Below are positions 43,312 through 54,067 of a stretch of DNA of 64,000 nt, piece by piece. Origin of the DNA: Terriglobia bacterium (GTDB lineage: Bacteria > Acidobacteriota > Terriglobia > Terriglobales > Acidobacteriaceae). The stretch is taken from contig JAIQFD010000005.1 in assembly GCA_020073495.1 (NCBI GenBank), positions 1 to 64,000 of the forward strand, written 5' to 3'. The first letter of the stretch is position 1. Each line of letters opens with the position of its first letter. Both the position numbers and the translations under genes were made by a program. The notes beneath the pieces were generated by a model. That model was not told the DNA's origin. It worked only from the letters and a program-made list of their open reading frames with translations, and made no database searches.

Positions 43312-44340
43312 TCATTTTCGCGGCACCTGCGGGGAGAGGACGTCAAGACGCAGGCGGCGGCTGTGCTCGCGGATGGCGGCAAGCACGTCGAGAGCCACGG
43401 CCAAGGCGCGGCGGCCATCTTCGAGCGCGACCAGGGGGCGGGAGCGCGTCCGCACCGCGTCAAGGAAGGAGCGCAGCTCCGCCCTCAGCGGCTCCTCGGA
43501 GGTCACCGGCGGCTTCTGCATGCCGATGCCGGGATTGGCCGAGGGGAGCAGTTCTCCGGGGACCTCCGCAGCCTTGGCCGGATCCACGCTGAACACCATC
43601 AGATCCTGTCGCGTGTAATCGATGGAAATGTACTGGTGCGGCTGGAAGAAGCGCAGCTTGCGCACGCGCTCGGTGGAGACGCGGCTGGCGGTGAAGTTGG
43701 CCACGCAGCCGGAGTCGAATTCCATGCGCACGTTGGCGATGTCCACCTTGTCGGAGAGGATGGGCAGGCCGACGGCGCGGATCTCCTTGACCGGCGAATC
43801 CACGAAGGAGAGCACCACGTCGAGGTCGTGGATCATGAGGTCGAGCACCACGTCCACGTCGAGTGAGCGCGGGGTGAAGACGCTGAGACGGTGCACCTCG
43901 AAGAACAGCGGCCGCGTGAGAAGCGGTACGGTGGCGCGGACGGCCGGGTTGAAGCGCTCGAGATGGCCGACCTGGACGATGCGGCCGGTGCGCTGCGCCA
44001 GGCGGATGAGCTCGTCGGCCTCCGCCAGCGAGGAGGCGAGAGGCTTCTCGATGAGCACGTCGATGCCGGCTTCCATCAGCTCGCGGGCGACGGCGAGATG
44101 CTCGACCGTGGGAACGGCGATGGAGACGGCATCCACGCTGCCCTTCAGCGCGGCGAGCGAAGAGACGACGGGCGCGTCGAACTGCTTGCCGGCGGCCGCG
44201 GCGGCGGCGGGATCGGCGTCCACGACTGCGGCGAGCTGCACGCCGCCCTGCTGCGCCAGCTCGCGGTAGACCCGGGCATGGTTGCGTCCGAAGGCGCCCA
44301 CCCCGACCACGCCCACGCGGATTGTTCCCGATTCCGGCAA
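43312..44340 (-). CDS. Gfo/Idh/MocA oxidoreductase, possible UDP-GlcNAc 3-dehydrogenase (342 aa)
   Basis: The NAD fold is at the N-terminus (RVGVVGVGAFGRNHARVY), the EKP motif is VLIEKPLAS, and the C-terminal alpha/beta domain runs to the end. In many bacteria, a protein of this type follows lpxA and acts as GnnA, oxidising UDP-GlcNAc for the 3-amino form of lipid A; the gene lies on the same strand as lpxA-lpxI, but sod is inserted between. No transaminase GnnB is in the window, so the role remains an inference. Confidence 0.82.
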   Translation of the reverse strand: MPESGTIRVGVVGVGAFGRNHARVYRELAQQGGVQLAAVVDADPAAAAAAGKQFDAPVVSSLAALKGSVDAVSIAVPTVEHLAVARELMEAGIDVLIEKPLASSLAEADELIRLAQRTGRIVQVGHLERFNPAVRATVPLLTRPLFFEVHRLSVFTPRSLDVDVVLDLMIHDLDVVLSFVDSPVKEIRAVGLPILSDKVDIANVRMEFDSGCVANFTASRVSTERVRKLRFFQPHQYISIDYTRQDLMVFSVDPAKAAEVPGELLPSANPGIGMQKPPVTSEEPLRAELRSFLDAVRTRSRPLVALEDGRRALAVALDVLAAIREHSRRLRLDVLSPQVPRK

Positions 44341-44459
44341 AGGAGGATTCTACCAGCCGATTTGTACAATCCGGGGTCCGGGCGGGCGCATCTAAGAGAC
44401 GTAGCCCCATACGAAGAGCAGCAACGCGCATCGCGCATGCTATGTAAGTCGCCTCACGA

Positions 44460-44465
44460 TATAAT
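44460..44465 (+). promoter_or_regulatory. -10 hexamer TATAAT before sod
   Basis: A perfect TATAAT lies 28 bases before the start of sod. A -35 is weak. AAGGAGG is nine bases before the ATG. Confidence 0.45.
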
Positions 44466-44492
44466 TACCAGCCGCACCACAAGGAGGAATCC

Positions 44493-45128
44493 ATGGCGCA
44501 CACATTGCCTGAACTACCCTATGCATTTTCGGCTCTCGAGCCCCATATCGATGCCAAGACGATGGAGATCCATCACGACAAGCACCACGCGGCGTACGTA
44601 AACAATCTGAACGCCGCCCTCGAAAAACATCCCGAGCTGCAGAAGGAGACGGTCGAAGAACTGCTGCGCAACCTCAACAGCGTCCCCGAGGATATCCGCA
44701 CCGCCGTGCGAAATAACGCCGGTGGTCACTCCAACCATTCGATGTTCTGGACCATCATGGCGCCCCAGGCGGGCGGCCCGGCCAGCGGTAGGGTCGCGGA
44801 CGCAGTCAAGGAGACCTTCGGCGAGTTCGGCCAATTCCAGGAAAAATTCAACGATGCCGGCGCCAAACGCTTCGGCAGCGGCTGGGTATGGCTGGTGGGC
44901 AACAAGAGCGGGAAGATCGAGATCATCTCCACCGCCAACCAGGACAGCCCGCTCATGGATGGCCTGTTCCCGATTATGGGCAACGACGTCTGGGAGCACG
45001 CTTACTACCTCAAGTACCAGAACCGGCGTCCCGACTACCTGAAAGCGTGGTGGAGCGTTGTGAACTGGGAGGCGGTGAACAAGCGCTTCGAGGAGTTCCT
45101 GCGGCAGGCGAAGCAAGCTGCGGCGTAA
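44493..45128 (+). CDS. sodA: Superoxide dismutase, Mn/Fe type
   Basis: It turns superoxide into oxygen and hydrogen peroxide. All four metal ligands are visible: His in [12 protein letters not shown], His in [10 protein letters not shown], and Asp and His in [15 protein letters not shown]. The GGHSNH/GPxxxG context suggests manganese, though this family cannot be fully sorted by eye. The start follows AAGGAGG. A strong terminator follows it. Its strand is opposite to the lipid A genes on both sides, so it seems inserted between them. Confidence 0.96.
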   Translation: MAHTLPELPYAFSALEPHIDAKTMEIHHDKHHAAYVNNLNAALEKHPELQKETVEELLRNLNSVPEDIRTAVRNNAGGHSNHSMFWTIMAPQAGGPASGRVADAVKETFGEFGQFQEKFNDAGAKRFGSGWVWLVGNKSGKIEIISTANQDSPLMDGLFPIMGNDVWEHAYYLKYQNRRPDYLKAWWSVVNWEAVNKRFEEFLRQAKQAAA

Positions 45129-45141
45129 GGCCTGCCATCAC

Positions 45142-45217
45142 ACCACGGATTCGCACGGACGACACGCATCAGAAGACAGGGATGCGTGAAGAGCCCTGCG
45201 AACCCGTGGTTTTTTTT
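45142..45217 (+). terminator. Terminator after sod
   Basis: The outer stem ACCACGG/CCGTGGT encloses the inner stem ACGCATC/GATGCGT; a run of eight T follows at 45210-45217. The distance to the sod stop is 13 bases. Confidence 0.85.
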
Positions 45218-46053
45218 CACTCAGCGACTATGGAGATGCCGGCGTCATTGGCGGCGCGGAGCATCGCGTCTCCGTCGAGCAGGAGGCACTGGCCGGCATC
45301 AAGGGCGAGGCAGGTGGCGCCGGAGTCGCGCATGACCCCGATGGTGGGCAGGCCGACCACGGGCACATCGAAGCGCATATCCTGGTTCGGCTTGGCGACT
45401 TTTACCACAGTGAGCTCGCGGGTGAGGGTCGAGGCGGGCTCGCTGAGAGTCTTCATCAATTCGCCGGCGCGGCGGATGGTGTCGTCGGTCCCTTCCATCG
45501 CTTCGACGGCGACACAGGCGGATTCGGCAATCACGACGGTCTGGCCGATGTCGTATTGCGCGAGGTGGCGGGCGACGGCACGTCCGTACTCGATGCTCTT
45601 GCGCTCCTGCTCCGTGGGCACGCGCTGGGTGAGCACGCCCGGCCTGGCCAGCAGCGGCTCGAGATACGTGGTGGAGCTGAGGAGGGTGATGCCTTCGTCG
45701 GCCAGCACCTTGGCGACGCCCCCGATCAGAGAATCGGTATTGCGCGTGCCAAGAGACATCAGCAGCTTGGCCAGGCGCCAGTCCGGCCGGATGGACGAGA
45801 AGATCTGCTTGTGCTTCACCTGGCCGGCCATGATGGCCTGGGTCACACCTTCTTTTTTGAATGTGTCGATCAGCTTGGAAAGTTCGCCCAGGGATAGCCA
45901 GTAGACGGCCTTGGCGCCACGACGCTCGATCTCAGGCCAGGTCTCTTCCTTGATGGCGGCTACGATGACCTCTGCGCCGCGAGACCTGGCGGCGTCGAGA
46001 AGGAGCAGCGGGAAATTGCCGTTGCCCGCGATCAAGCCAAGTTTTTCGGACAT
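45217..46053 (-). CDS. lpxI: UDP-2,3-diacylglucosamine pyrophosphatase, LpxI type
   Basis: It splits UDP-2,3-diacylglucosamine to lipid X and UMP for lipid A. The N-terminus LGLIAGNGNFPLLLLDAAR and blocks MAGQVKHKQIF, VVIAESACVAVEAMEGTD and VVKVAKPNQDMRFDVPVVG are those of LpxI, the isozyme that replaces LpxH in many bacteria. Length 278 fits. It follows lpxA by 16 bases in the same operon. Confidence 0.94.
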   Translation of the reverse strand: MSEKLGLIAGNGNFPLLLLDAARSRGAEVIVAAIKEETWPEIERRGAKAVYWLSLGELSKLIDTFKKEGVTQAIMAGQVKHKQIFSSIRPDWRLAKLLMSLGTRNTDSLIGGVAKVLADEGITLLSSTTYLEPLLARPGVLTQRVPTEQERKSIEYGRAVARHLAQYDIGQTVVIAESACVAVEAMEGTDDTIRRAGELMKTLSEPASTLTRELTVVKVAKPNQDMRFDVPVVGLPTIGVMRDSGATCLALDAGQCLLLDGDAMLRAANDAGISIVAE

Positions 46054-46069
46054 AAGTGGCCACTGTCCA

Positions 46070-46843
46070 CTACTTAATCACACCGCGTTCTGAGCTTTCA
46101 ATGAAACGGATCAGCATATCCACGTCTTCGCCGCGGTCGGCTTCGGACTTCAGTTTCTCCAGCGCCTGCGAGGTGTTCAGTTTCGACGCCAGCAGGAGCT
46201 TGTAGGCGTGGTGGATCTTGCGGATGCGCTCCCTGGAGAAGCCGCGGCGCTCCAGTCCGAGGGCGTTGACGCCATAGGCGTGGGTATCCCGGTAGGCGAC
46301 CGTCTTGGAGAACGGCAGGACGTCCTTGGTGACGGTGGTTCCGCCGCCGATATAGGAATGCGCGCCGATGCGGGTGTACTGGTGCACCGGGCAGAGGGCG
46401 CCCACCACGGCCCATTCCTCGACCGTAACGTGGCCGCCGAGGGTAGCGGCGTTGGCCATGATCACGTGGTCCCCGATGTGGCAATCGTGGGCGATGTGGG
46501 TGTAGGCCATGATCAGGCAATGGCTGCCCACGCGCGTAAGACCGCCTCCGCCCGCGGTGCCCCGGTTGATGGTGACGTACTCGCGGATGTCGTTGTGGTC
46601 GCCGATCTCCAGGCGCGTTGGCTCTCCGGCGTACTTCAGGTCCTGGGGCGCCAGCCCGACGGCGGCGAACGGGAAAAACCTGTTATCCGCGCCGATCTTT
46701 GCCGGCCCGCCAATATGCACGTGGGAGACTAGCTCGCAGTGCTCGCCCAGCTCCACGTCCGCATCGATGACACAGAAGGGGCCGATCTGGCAGGAGTCGG
46801 GGACGCGGGCGCCTACGTCGACGATCGCCGTGCTGTGGATCAT
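46070..46843 (-). CDS. lpxA: UDP-N-acetylglucosamine acyltransferase
   Basis: It adds the first acyl chain in lipid A synthesis. A left-handed beta helix of hexapeptide repeats fills the N-terminal two thirds (for example IDADVELGEHCELVSHVHIG), the catalytic His is in YTHIAHDCHIGDH, and the C-terminal helices with YKLLLASKLNTSQAL complete the fold. Length 257 is normal. It overlaps fabZ by four bases and is close to lpxI. A 3-amino preference cannot be read from the sequence. Confidence 0.96.
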   Translation of the reverse strand: MIHSTAIVDVGARVPDSCQIGPFCVIDADVELGEHCELVSHVHIGGPAKIGADNRFFPFAAVGLAPQDLKYAGEPTRLEIGDHNDIREYVTINRGTAGGGGLTRVGSHCLIMAYTHIAHDCHIGDHVIMANAATLGGHVTVEEWAVVGALCPVHQYTRIGAHSYIGGGTTVTKDVLPFSKTVAYRDTHAYGVNALGLERRGFSRERIRKIHHAYKLLLASKLNTSQALEKLKSEADRGEDVDMLIRFIESSERGVIK

Positions 46844-47328
46844 GGGGTGGCGGCGGGCCGGTCGACGAGCTGGCAGGTCACGATCGCCTCGCAGCAGAGC
46901 TTGTCGCCGACGAAGGCCTTGCCCTGCATGCGCACGGCGTTCTGGCGCCAGACCAGGACGTCCACCTCGAGGCGGAGCTGGTCGCCGGGAACGACCGGCT
47001 TGCGGAACTTGGCGCGCTCGATGCCGGTAAAGAACAGCAGCTTGCCGTCGCGGCCCGCGACTTCGGTCAGCAGCAATGCGCCTCCGGCCTGGGCGAGGGC
47101 TTCCACGATGAGTACGCCCGGCATGATGGGATAGCCGGGAAAATGTCCGGCGAAGAACGGCTCGTTGATGGTTACGTTCTTCAGTGCGACAATGCGCTGC
47201 TTGCGCCTCAGGTCGATGACGCGGTCGATGAGCAGGAACGGATAGCGGTGGGGCAGGATGCGCTGGATCTCGTTCACGTCCAGCGTCGTCTTGCCCGCCA
47301 GTGGCGGTGCGGTCGTTTCAGTACTCAT
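46840..47328 (-). CDS. fabZ: 3-hydroxyacyl-ACP dehydratase FabZ
   Basis: It removes water from beta-hydroxyacyl-ACP. The core VNEIQRILPHRYPFLLIDRV and the active-site helix FFAGHFPGYPIMPGVLIVEA with catalytic His and Glu are plain. The frame runs further upstream, but this ATG fits the family. FabZ competes with LpxA for the same hydroxyacyl-ACP, which is why the two are often linked. It is the first gene of the operon in this window. Confidence 0.96.
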   Translation of the reverse strand: MSTETTAPPLAGKTTLDVNEIQRILPHRYPFLLIDRVIDLRRKQRIVALKNVTINEPFFAGHFPGYPIMPGVLIVEALAQAGGALLLTEVAGRDGKLLFFTGIERAKFRKPVVPGDQLRLEVDVLVWRQNAVRMQGKAFVGDKLCCEAIVTCQLVDRPAATP

Positions 47329-47398
47329 GCGTTTTATGGGCCGCGCCTGCGGGCGCGGCAAGTGCCGGGGAAAGCCGTAATTATAGAGGAAAGATCGC

Positions 47399-48556
47399 TT
47401 GCAGAGGACAAAGCAGGAAAGACGATCGCAGGAGCTGCTGGCGGCGCTGAGGCCGCAGCAGGCGCACATGCTGGAAACGCTGCGCGGCCTGGTGGAGCTG
47501 GAGTCGCCGAGCCACGACAAGGCGGCGCTGGAGCGGCTGGCGCAGCGCCTGGCGAGGGAGTTCGCCCACCGTGGCGGCAAGGCCCAGTTCCACGACCGGG
47601 ACAAGAATGGTCCCCACGTGCAGCTGGATTTCACCGGCGGGAGCGGCAAGCCGGTGCTCTTGCTCGGGCATTACGACACCGTATGGGCGGTCGGGACATT
47701 GGGAAAGATGCCGTTCCACGTCGACAAGGTGCGCGCCTGGGGGCCCGGCATCTTCGACATGAAGGCCGGGATCGTGATGATGATGTGCGCGCTGGAGGCA
47801 CTCGCACACGGCGGCGGTCTGCCCCGTCCGGTGACCGTGTTGCTGGTGAGCGACGAGGAGATCGGGAGCGAGTCCTCGCGCGCGGTGACTGAATCGCTGG
47901 CCAGGACGTCGGCGGCTGTCCTGGTGCTGGAGCCGGCGTACGGGCCGAAAGGCGCTTGCAAGACGGCGCGGAAGGGCGTCGGAGACTTCGCCGTAAGGGT
48001 CACCGGCGTGGCCGCCCACTCCGGCCTGGATTTCGAGAAGGGGCACAATGCGGTGCTGGAGCTGGCGCGGCAGATCGAGCGCGTGGCCGGGTTCACCGAC
48101 TTGAAACGAGGGATCACGGTGAGCGCGAACATCGTCCGCGGAGGCGCGCGCCGGAACGTGGTGCCGGCGGAAGCCGAGGCAGAGATCGACGTGCGCATCG
48201 CGCACGCAAAAGACGGCGCCACCATCGGGAAGAAGTTCCGTTCGCTGAAGCCTTTCGACCCCAAGTGCAGGATCGAGGTCAGGGGCGGGATCAACCGGCC
48301 GCCGTTGGAGCGGACTCGGGAGGTCGCGCGCCTGTACGGGCAGGCCCGAGAGATCGCCCGCGAACTCGGATTCGAACTGAAGGAAGCGGCGGTGGGTGGC
48401 GGCTCGGACGGCAATTTCACCGCCGGGCTCGGCATCCCGACGCTGGACGGACTAGGGGCCGTCGGCGACGGCGCTCACGCCACCACGGAGCACGTCCTGA
48501 TCGCGGAGTTGCCTCGGCGGGCGGCCATGCTGGCGCGGCTGATCGAAACCGTGTAG
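47399..48556 (+). CDS. M20-family zinc peptidase (385 aa)
   Basis: The TTG start follows GAGGAAAG. The dizinc site can be read: LLLGHYDTVW (His, Asp), WGPGIFDMKAGIV (Asp), VSDEEIGSESS (catalytic Glu and Glu) and the last His in DGAHATTEHV. The middle dimerisation domain starts about residue 190. It resembles carboxypeptidase G2 and related amidases that split terminal amino acids; the substrate is not known. A single gene divergent from fabZ. Confidence 0.92.
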   Translation: MQRTKQERRSQELLAALRPQQAHMLETLRGLVELESPSHDKAALERLAQRLAREFAHRGGKAQFHDRDKNGPHVQLDFTGGSGKPVLLLGHYDTVWAVGTLGKMPFHVDKVRAWGPGIFDMKAGIVMMMCALEALAHGGGLPRPVTVLLVSDEEIGSESSRAVTESLARTSAAVLVLEPAYGPKGACKTARKGVGDFAVRVTGVAAHSGLDFEKGHNAVLELARQIERVAGFTDLKRGITVSANIVRGGARRNVVPAEAEAEIDVRIAHAKDGATIGKKFRSLKPFDPKCRIEVRGGINRPPLERTREVARLYGQAREIARELGFELKEAAVGGGSDGNFTAGLGIPTLDGLGAVGDGAHATTEHVLIAELPRRAAMLARLIETV

Positions 48557-48631
48557 CCTCGTTTTGCGTTCGCCCGTGCGCTGACCTACAATTGGGGCAG
48601 GCGAAGGGTTATCGCACCCTGTGGAGGCCTT

Positions 48632-48796
48632 ATGTTTGGCAAATTAGGGTTGCCGGAGCTGCTCGTCATCATGGCCATCGCTCTGCTCATCTTCGGCCCG
48701 GGAAAGCTCGCCGAACTGGGCAAAGGCATGGGCGAAGGCATCAAGGGTTTCAAGGCAGCGATCAAGGACGACAAAGAGCCGGAAAAGAAGCCGTAG
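48632..48796 (+). CDS. tatA: Sec-independent translocase TatA (54 aa)
   Basis: The product begins MFGKLGLPELLVIMAIALLI with its single helix, then FGPGKLAELGKGMGEGIKGF, an amphipathic helix, and a short acidic/basic tail. These are the TatA hallmarks. GGAGG stands four bases before the ATG. It lies 75 bases after the M20 gene. With no tatC nearby, it serves a Tat system encoded elsewhere; the window has at least one Tat substrate. Confidence 0.93.
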   Translation: MFGKLGLPELLVIMAIALLIFGPGKLAELGKGMGEGIKGFKAAIKDDKEPEKKP

Positions 48797-48809
48797 TCTG
48801 GGTGTCCGC

Positions 48810-49391
48810 CTAAATAGCTCTTCTCTCCCGCAGCATCCTGTACACCAGCGGCACCGGCAATCCCACGACATTGAAGTAGCAGCCGTCGATGCGCGTTACC
48901 CAGCGCGAGGCGATGCCCTGGATGGCGTAGGCGCCAGCCTTGTCCAAGGGCTCGCCGGTAGCGACGTAGGCGCGAATCTCATCTTCTGAAATCACGCTCA
49001 TGACGACCTCGGTGGTCTCGGTTGCGGTGTCTTCCACGCCGGGGCCGATGAGGCCCACGGCGGTCGTGACCTGGTGGGTGCGTCCGGAGAGCAGGCGAAG
49101 CATGCGCGCGGCGTCGGCGGAGTCGGCGGGCTTCTCCAGAACGTGTTCGTCGGCGACGACGATGGTGTCGGCGCCGAGGACGAATGCGCCGGGGTTCTGG
49201 GCTGCGACGGCGCGGGCCTTGTCTCGCGCCAGACGGATGGCATACTCGCGCGGCGGCTCCGAGTCCTGGCGCTGCTCGGGGATGTGCGCGGGACGGACCA
49301 CGAAATCCAGTCCCGCATTGCGCAACAGCTCGGCGCGGCGCGGTGAGGCCGAAGCAAGAATCAGGTTCGAGTTCCGGGGTCCGAGTTTCAA
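48810..49391 (-). CDS. maf: Nucleoside triphosphate pyrophosphatase Maf
   Basis: It hydrolyses dTTP/UTP or modified nucleotides to remove them from the pool. The start [20 protein letters not shown], the VLGADTIV block with the catalytic Asp and the C-terminal [16 protein letters not shown] are typical. Length 193 is normal. It is convergent with tatA, only 13 bases away. Confidence 0.95.
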   Translation of the reverse strand: MKLGPRNSNLILASASPRRAELLRNAGLDFVVRPAHIPEQRQDSEPPREYAIRLARDKARAVAAQNPGAFVLGADTIVVADEHVLEKPADSADAARMLRLLSGRTHQVTTAVGLIGPGVEDTATETTEVVMSVISEDEIRAYVATGEPLDKAGAYAIQGIASRWVTRIDGCYFNVVGLPVPLVYRMLRERRAI

Positions 49392-49486
49392 AGTGGAATC
49401 ATTCTAGCGGACGCACTAGCGTCCCCGGCTGCGCTCCCGGTTCCACGCGCTTCCGGATGCTAGAATCAGAGATCACCCCATCCGAA

Positions 49487-51286
<1,800 letters not shown>

Positions 51287-51383
51287 CGCGCTTGTCGGCG
51301 TCGCTCAACCAGCCCGCCAGCCGTTGTTTATCGAATTGCAATATGTGCAAAAGTGCGCTTTGGAGGCTAGTTCTGCCCCAGGC

Positions 51384-51491
51384 ATGTTAAAAGTTTGTAC
51401 AGACATCCCTAAGCGCCTGAAATGGGAAGAGTTAAGCCTGCTGCGAGAGCTAGGCAAAGAGCGTAAGTCATTGAATCTAAGTAATCTCTGA
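51384..51491 (+). CDS. Possible 35-residue protein
   Basis: A frame reads MLKVCTDIPKRLKWEELSLL followed by a basic, helix-like stretch. The ribosome site is weak (CAGG) and there is no homologue I know. It lies in the 268-base gap between lepA and rnr. Confidence 0.25.
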   Translation: MLKVCTDIPKRLKWEELSLLRELGKERKSLNLSNL

Positions 51492-51517
51492 TTAATTCAC
51501 CCGCGTATTCCACAGGG

Positions 51518-51526
51518 TTATCCACA
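51518..51526 (+). other. Single DnaA box TTATCCACA
   Basis: A perfect match to the consensus, with a poorer copy TATTCCACA 12 bases before it. One box is common by chance in intergenic DNA and does not make an origin. Confidence 0.2.
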
Positions 51527-51554
51527 GAGCTTTGGAAAAAGGTCGGACCAGGGG

Positions 51555-54038
51555 CTAGCGGCCCTTGTGATGCCGCTTTTGCGCGCGGCTGGGCGCGGGC
51601 TCCACGACCGCGAAGTTGATCTTGTGCTGCACCGGGTCGATGCGATCCACCAGCACGCGCACGCGCTCGCCGAGCGAGTAAGTCTTGCGCGAGCGCTCGC
51701 CGATGATCTGCTTGGTGTTCTCGCGGAAGGTGTAGCGGTCGTCGGTGAGGGTCGCGAGCGGCACCAGACCCTCGATGAACATGTCCATCAGCTCGACGAA
51801 GAAACCGAACTTGGTGACGCTGATGATCAGGCCGTCGAACTCTTCGCCGACCTTGTCCTGCATGAACTTCACTTTCTTCCATTCCACCAGCTCGCGCTCG
51901 GCCTCGTCGGCGCGGCGCTCGGTGTCGCTGGAGGATTCGGCGATCTCGTGCAGTTCGTCGAGGTCGATGGGACCGGAGACGGCCTGACGGCCGTCTCTAC
52001 CGGATGTCCGAGATCCTTTGGTAGAGACGCCCGTCAGGGCGTCTCTCCGTTTGGACCATGGTGACGACGTCTCCGAATGTGCTGGCACGCCGCGCCCGCT
52101 CCCTTCTTCCTCCGCCAGGACCTCTTTCAGGATGCGGTGCACGATCAGGTCGGGGTAGCGCCGGATGGGCGAGGTGAAATGCGTGTACGTGGTCGCCGCC
52201 AGCGCGAAGTGTCCCTCGTTTTTCTCGGAATAGCGGGCCTGCTTGAGCGAGCGCAGCATGAGATACGACAGGATGCGCTCCTCCGGCTTGCCTTCGATCT
52301 TCTGCACCAGCTTCTGGTACATGCGCGGCGTGATGTGGACGTCTTCGGGGATCTCGATCATGGGCGCGCGGCGGCCGGTGCCGTAGCGCTCGCGGCGGTC
52401 GCTCTTCATCTGCACGCGCTTGATGGGAAGCGCCCCCACGCCCAGCGAGTAGCCAAAGCTCGCGGCGATGGTCTCGAAGTCGTAGACCTTCTTCGGGTCC
52501 GGCTTCTCGTGGATGCGGTAGAGCGAGGCGACGCCCTTCTGCTCCAGGTACGAGGCCACGCACTCGTTGGCCGAGAGCATGAACTCTTCGATCAGGCGAT
52601 GCGCCCAGTTACGCTCGGAGCGCGTGATGCCGGTCATCAGGCCTTCCTCGAATTCGATGACCGGCTCGGGCAGATCGAAGTCGATCGAGCCGCGCCGCTG
52701 CCGCTTGTGGTTCAGAATGCCGGCCAGCTCGCGCATCAGCTCGAAGGCCGAGACCAGCGGATAGTAGCGCTCGCGCAGGCTGCGGTCGCCCTCGAGCACC
52801 GCATTCACCGCCGTGTAGGTCATACGCTCGGCGGAGCGGATCACGCCCGGGTGCAGCTCGTAGGCAACGATCTCGCCCTGGTGGTCGATCTCCATCACGC
52901 AGGACATCACCAGCCGGTCCACGCGCGGGCGCAGCGAGCAGATGTCGGTCGAAAGCTCGATCGGCAGCATGGGCACGGCACGGTCGGGGAAATAAACCGA
53001 TGTGCCACGGAGGCGGGCCTCCTGGTCGAGCGCCGAGCCGTCGCTGACGTAATGCGCGACATCGGCGATGTGCACCTGGAGTTCGTAATTGCCGTTCGAG
53101 AGGCGGCGGGCGATGACCGCATCGTCGAAGTCGCGCGCGGTCTCGCCGTCGATGGTGACAATGGGCAGATTGCGGTAATCGCGCCGTCCGTGCACTTCGC
53201 GCGCCGTGATGATGGGCTCGATGGACTGGGCCTCCTCGATCACGTCGGCCGGGAACCGGTGCGGCAAGTGGTACTTGCGGATGATGATCTCGACGTCCAC
53301 GCCGAAATCGTCTTCGTAACCGAGGACCTCGACCACGCGGCCGCGAGGGTTCTGGGTGGGCGTGGGCCAATCGGTGATCTCCAGGTCCACGACCACGCCT
53401 TCGAGATCGTCCCATTGGGACGTCCGCTTCGCTTCATCGCCGATCACGCGGTGCTGAGCGTGTTTCTTTGGTCTTGGTCCCTGCGCGTCCCCAGAGTCCT
53501 CCGCGGCCGGAATTTCGGCTCCGCGCGGGATGATCACGTCCTGCGTGATCTTCGCGTCGATGGGGGTGACGTAGTTGTAGCGGTCCCCGTAGTGAAAGGT
53601 TCCGACCACGGTCTCGTGGGCACGTCCCACCACGCGCAGGATGCGCCCTTCGCCTTTTCCGTCGGAGCGGACGGAGGTGAGCTCGACCAGCACGCGGTCG
53701 CCGTGCATGGCGGAGCCGATGGCTTGCGGGTTGATGAAGATGTCGCCGGTCAGGCCGCGCGGCGCTTCAGACTCGGGGGTGACGAAGCCGTAGCCGTCGC
53801 GGTGCATGCTGAGGCGTCCGACCACCGCGTTCCGGCTGGCGGCGGACTTGGGGATGGCGTAGCGGTCGCCGGGCATCGCGATCAGTTCGCCCCGTTTGAC
53901 CAGCTTTTCCAGCCGTTCGCCCAGTTCCCGCCGTTCCTGGCCCCCTCGGACACCCAGTTCGTGCACCAACTGCTTGTACTTGGCGGTGGACTTGGGCTGT
54001 TGCCCGATTTTCTTCAGGATGTCGTTGTCGGAGATCAT
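51555..54038 (-). CDS. rnr: Ribonuclease R (RNB-family 3'-5' exonuclease, 827 aa)
   Basis: It degrades structured RNA from the 3' end. An N-terminal winged helix is followed by cold-shock-like domains (SMHRDGYGFVTPE), the RNB domain with the four-Asp site DGETARDFDDAV, and a C-terminal S1 domain (FDGLIISVTKFGFFVELMDM) with a basic tail. The end of the RNB domain has an extra, low-complexity stretch of about 45 residues, coded by two palindromes, between LAEEEGS and GPIDLDELHEIAE. murJ lies 29 bases upstream on the same strand. Confidence 0.93.
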   Translation of the reverse strand: MISDNDILKKIGQQPKSTAKYKQLVHELGVRGGQERRELGERLEKLVKRGELIAMPGDRYAIPKSAASRNAVVGRLSMHRDGYGFVTPESEAPRGLTGDIFINPQAIGSAMHGDRVLVELTSVRSDGKGEGRILRVVGRAHETVVGTFHYGDRYNYVTPIDAKITQDVIIPRGAEIPAAEDSGDAQGPRPKKHAQHRVIGDEAKRTSQWDDLEGVVVDLEITDWPTPTQNPRGRVVEVLGYEDDFGVDVEIIIRKYHLPHRFPADVIEEAQSIEPIITAREVHGRRDYRNLPIVTIDGETARDFDDAVIARRLSNGNYELQVHIADVAHYVSDGSALDQEARLRGTSVYFPDRAVPMLPIELSTDICSLRPRVDRLVMSCVMEIDHQGEIVAYELHPGVIRSAERMTYTAVNAVLEGDRSLRERYYPLVSAFELMRELAGILNHKRQRRGSIDFDLPEPVIEFEEGLMTGITRSERNWAHRLIEEFMLSANECVASYLEQKGVASLYRIHEKPDPKKVYDFETIAASFGYSLGVGALPIKRVQMKSDRRERYGTGRRAPMIEIPEDVHITPRMYQKLVQKIEGKPEERILSYLMLRSLKQARYSEKNEGHFALAATTYTHFTSPIRRYPDLIVHRILKEVLAEEEGSGRGVPAHSETSSPWSKRRDALTGVSTKGSRTSGRDGRQAVSGPIDLDELHEIAESSSDTERRADEAERELVEWKKVKFMQDKVGEEFDGLIISVTKFGFFVELMDMFIEGLVPLATLTDDRYTFRENTKQIIGERSRKTYSLGERVRVLVDRIDPVQHKINFAVVEPAPSRAQKRHHKGR
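51976..52046. repeat. Two palindromes inserted in frame in rnr
   Basis: GAGACGGCC/GGCCGTCTC (51976-51997) and AGAGACGCCC/GGGCGTCTCT (52023-52046) are separated by 25 bases and face each other with GTAGAGAC ends. The unit GTAGAGACGCC is a type of interspersed repeat found between genes in many GC-rich bacteria. Here it adds about 25 codons inside a gene without breaking the frame. Confidence 0.8.
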
Positions 54039-54067
54039 CGCTTGGCGGTCAGGGGCTTGCGGCCCCC

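Noticed and set aside
51500-51530. Replication origin near the DnaA box
   Set aside because: Only one perfect and one poor box are present and no dnaA/dnaN genes are near.
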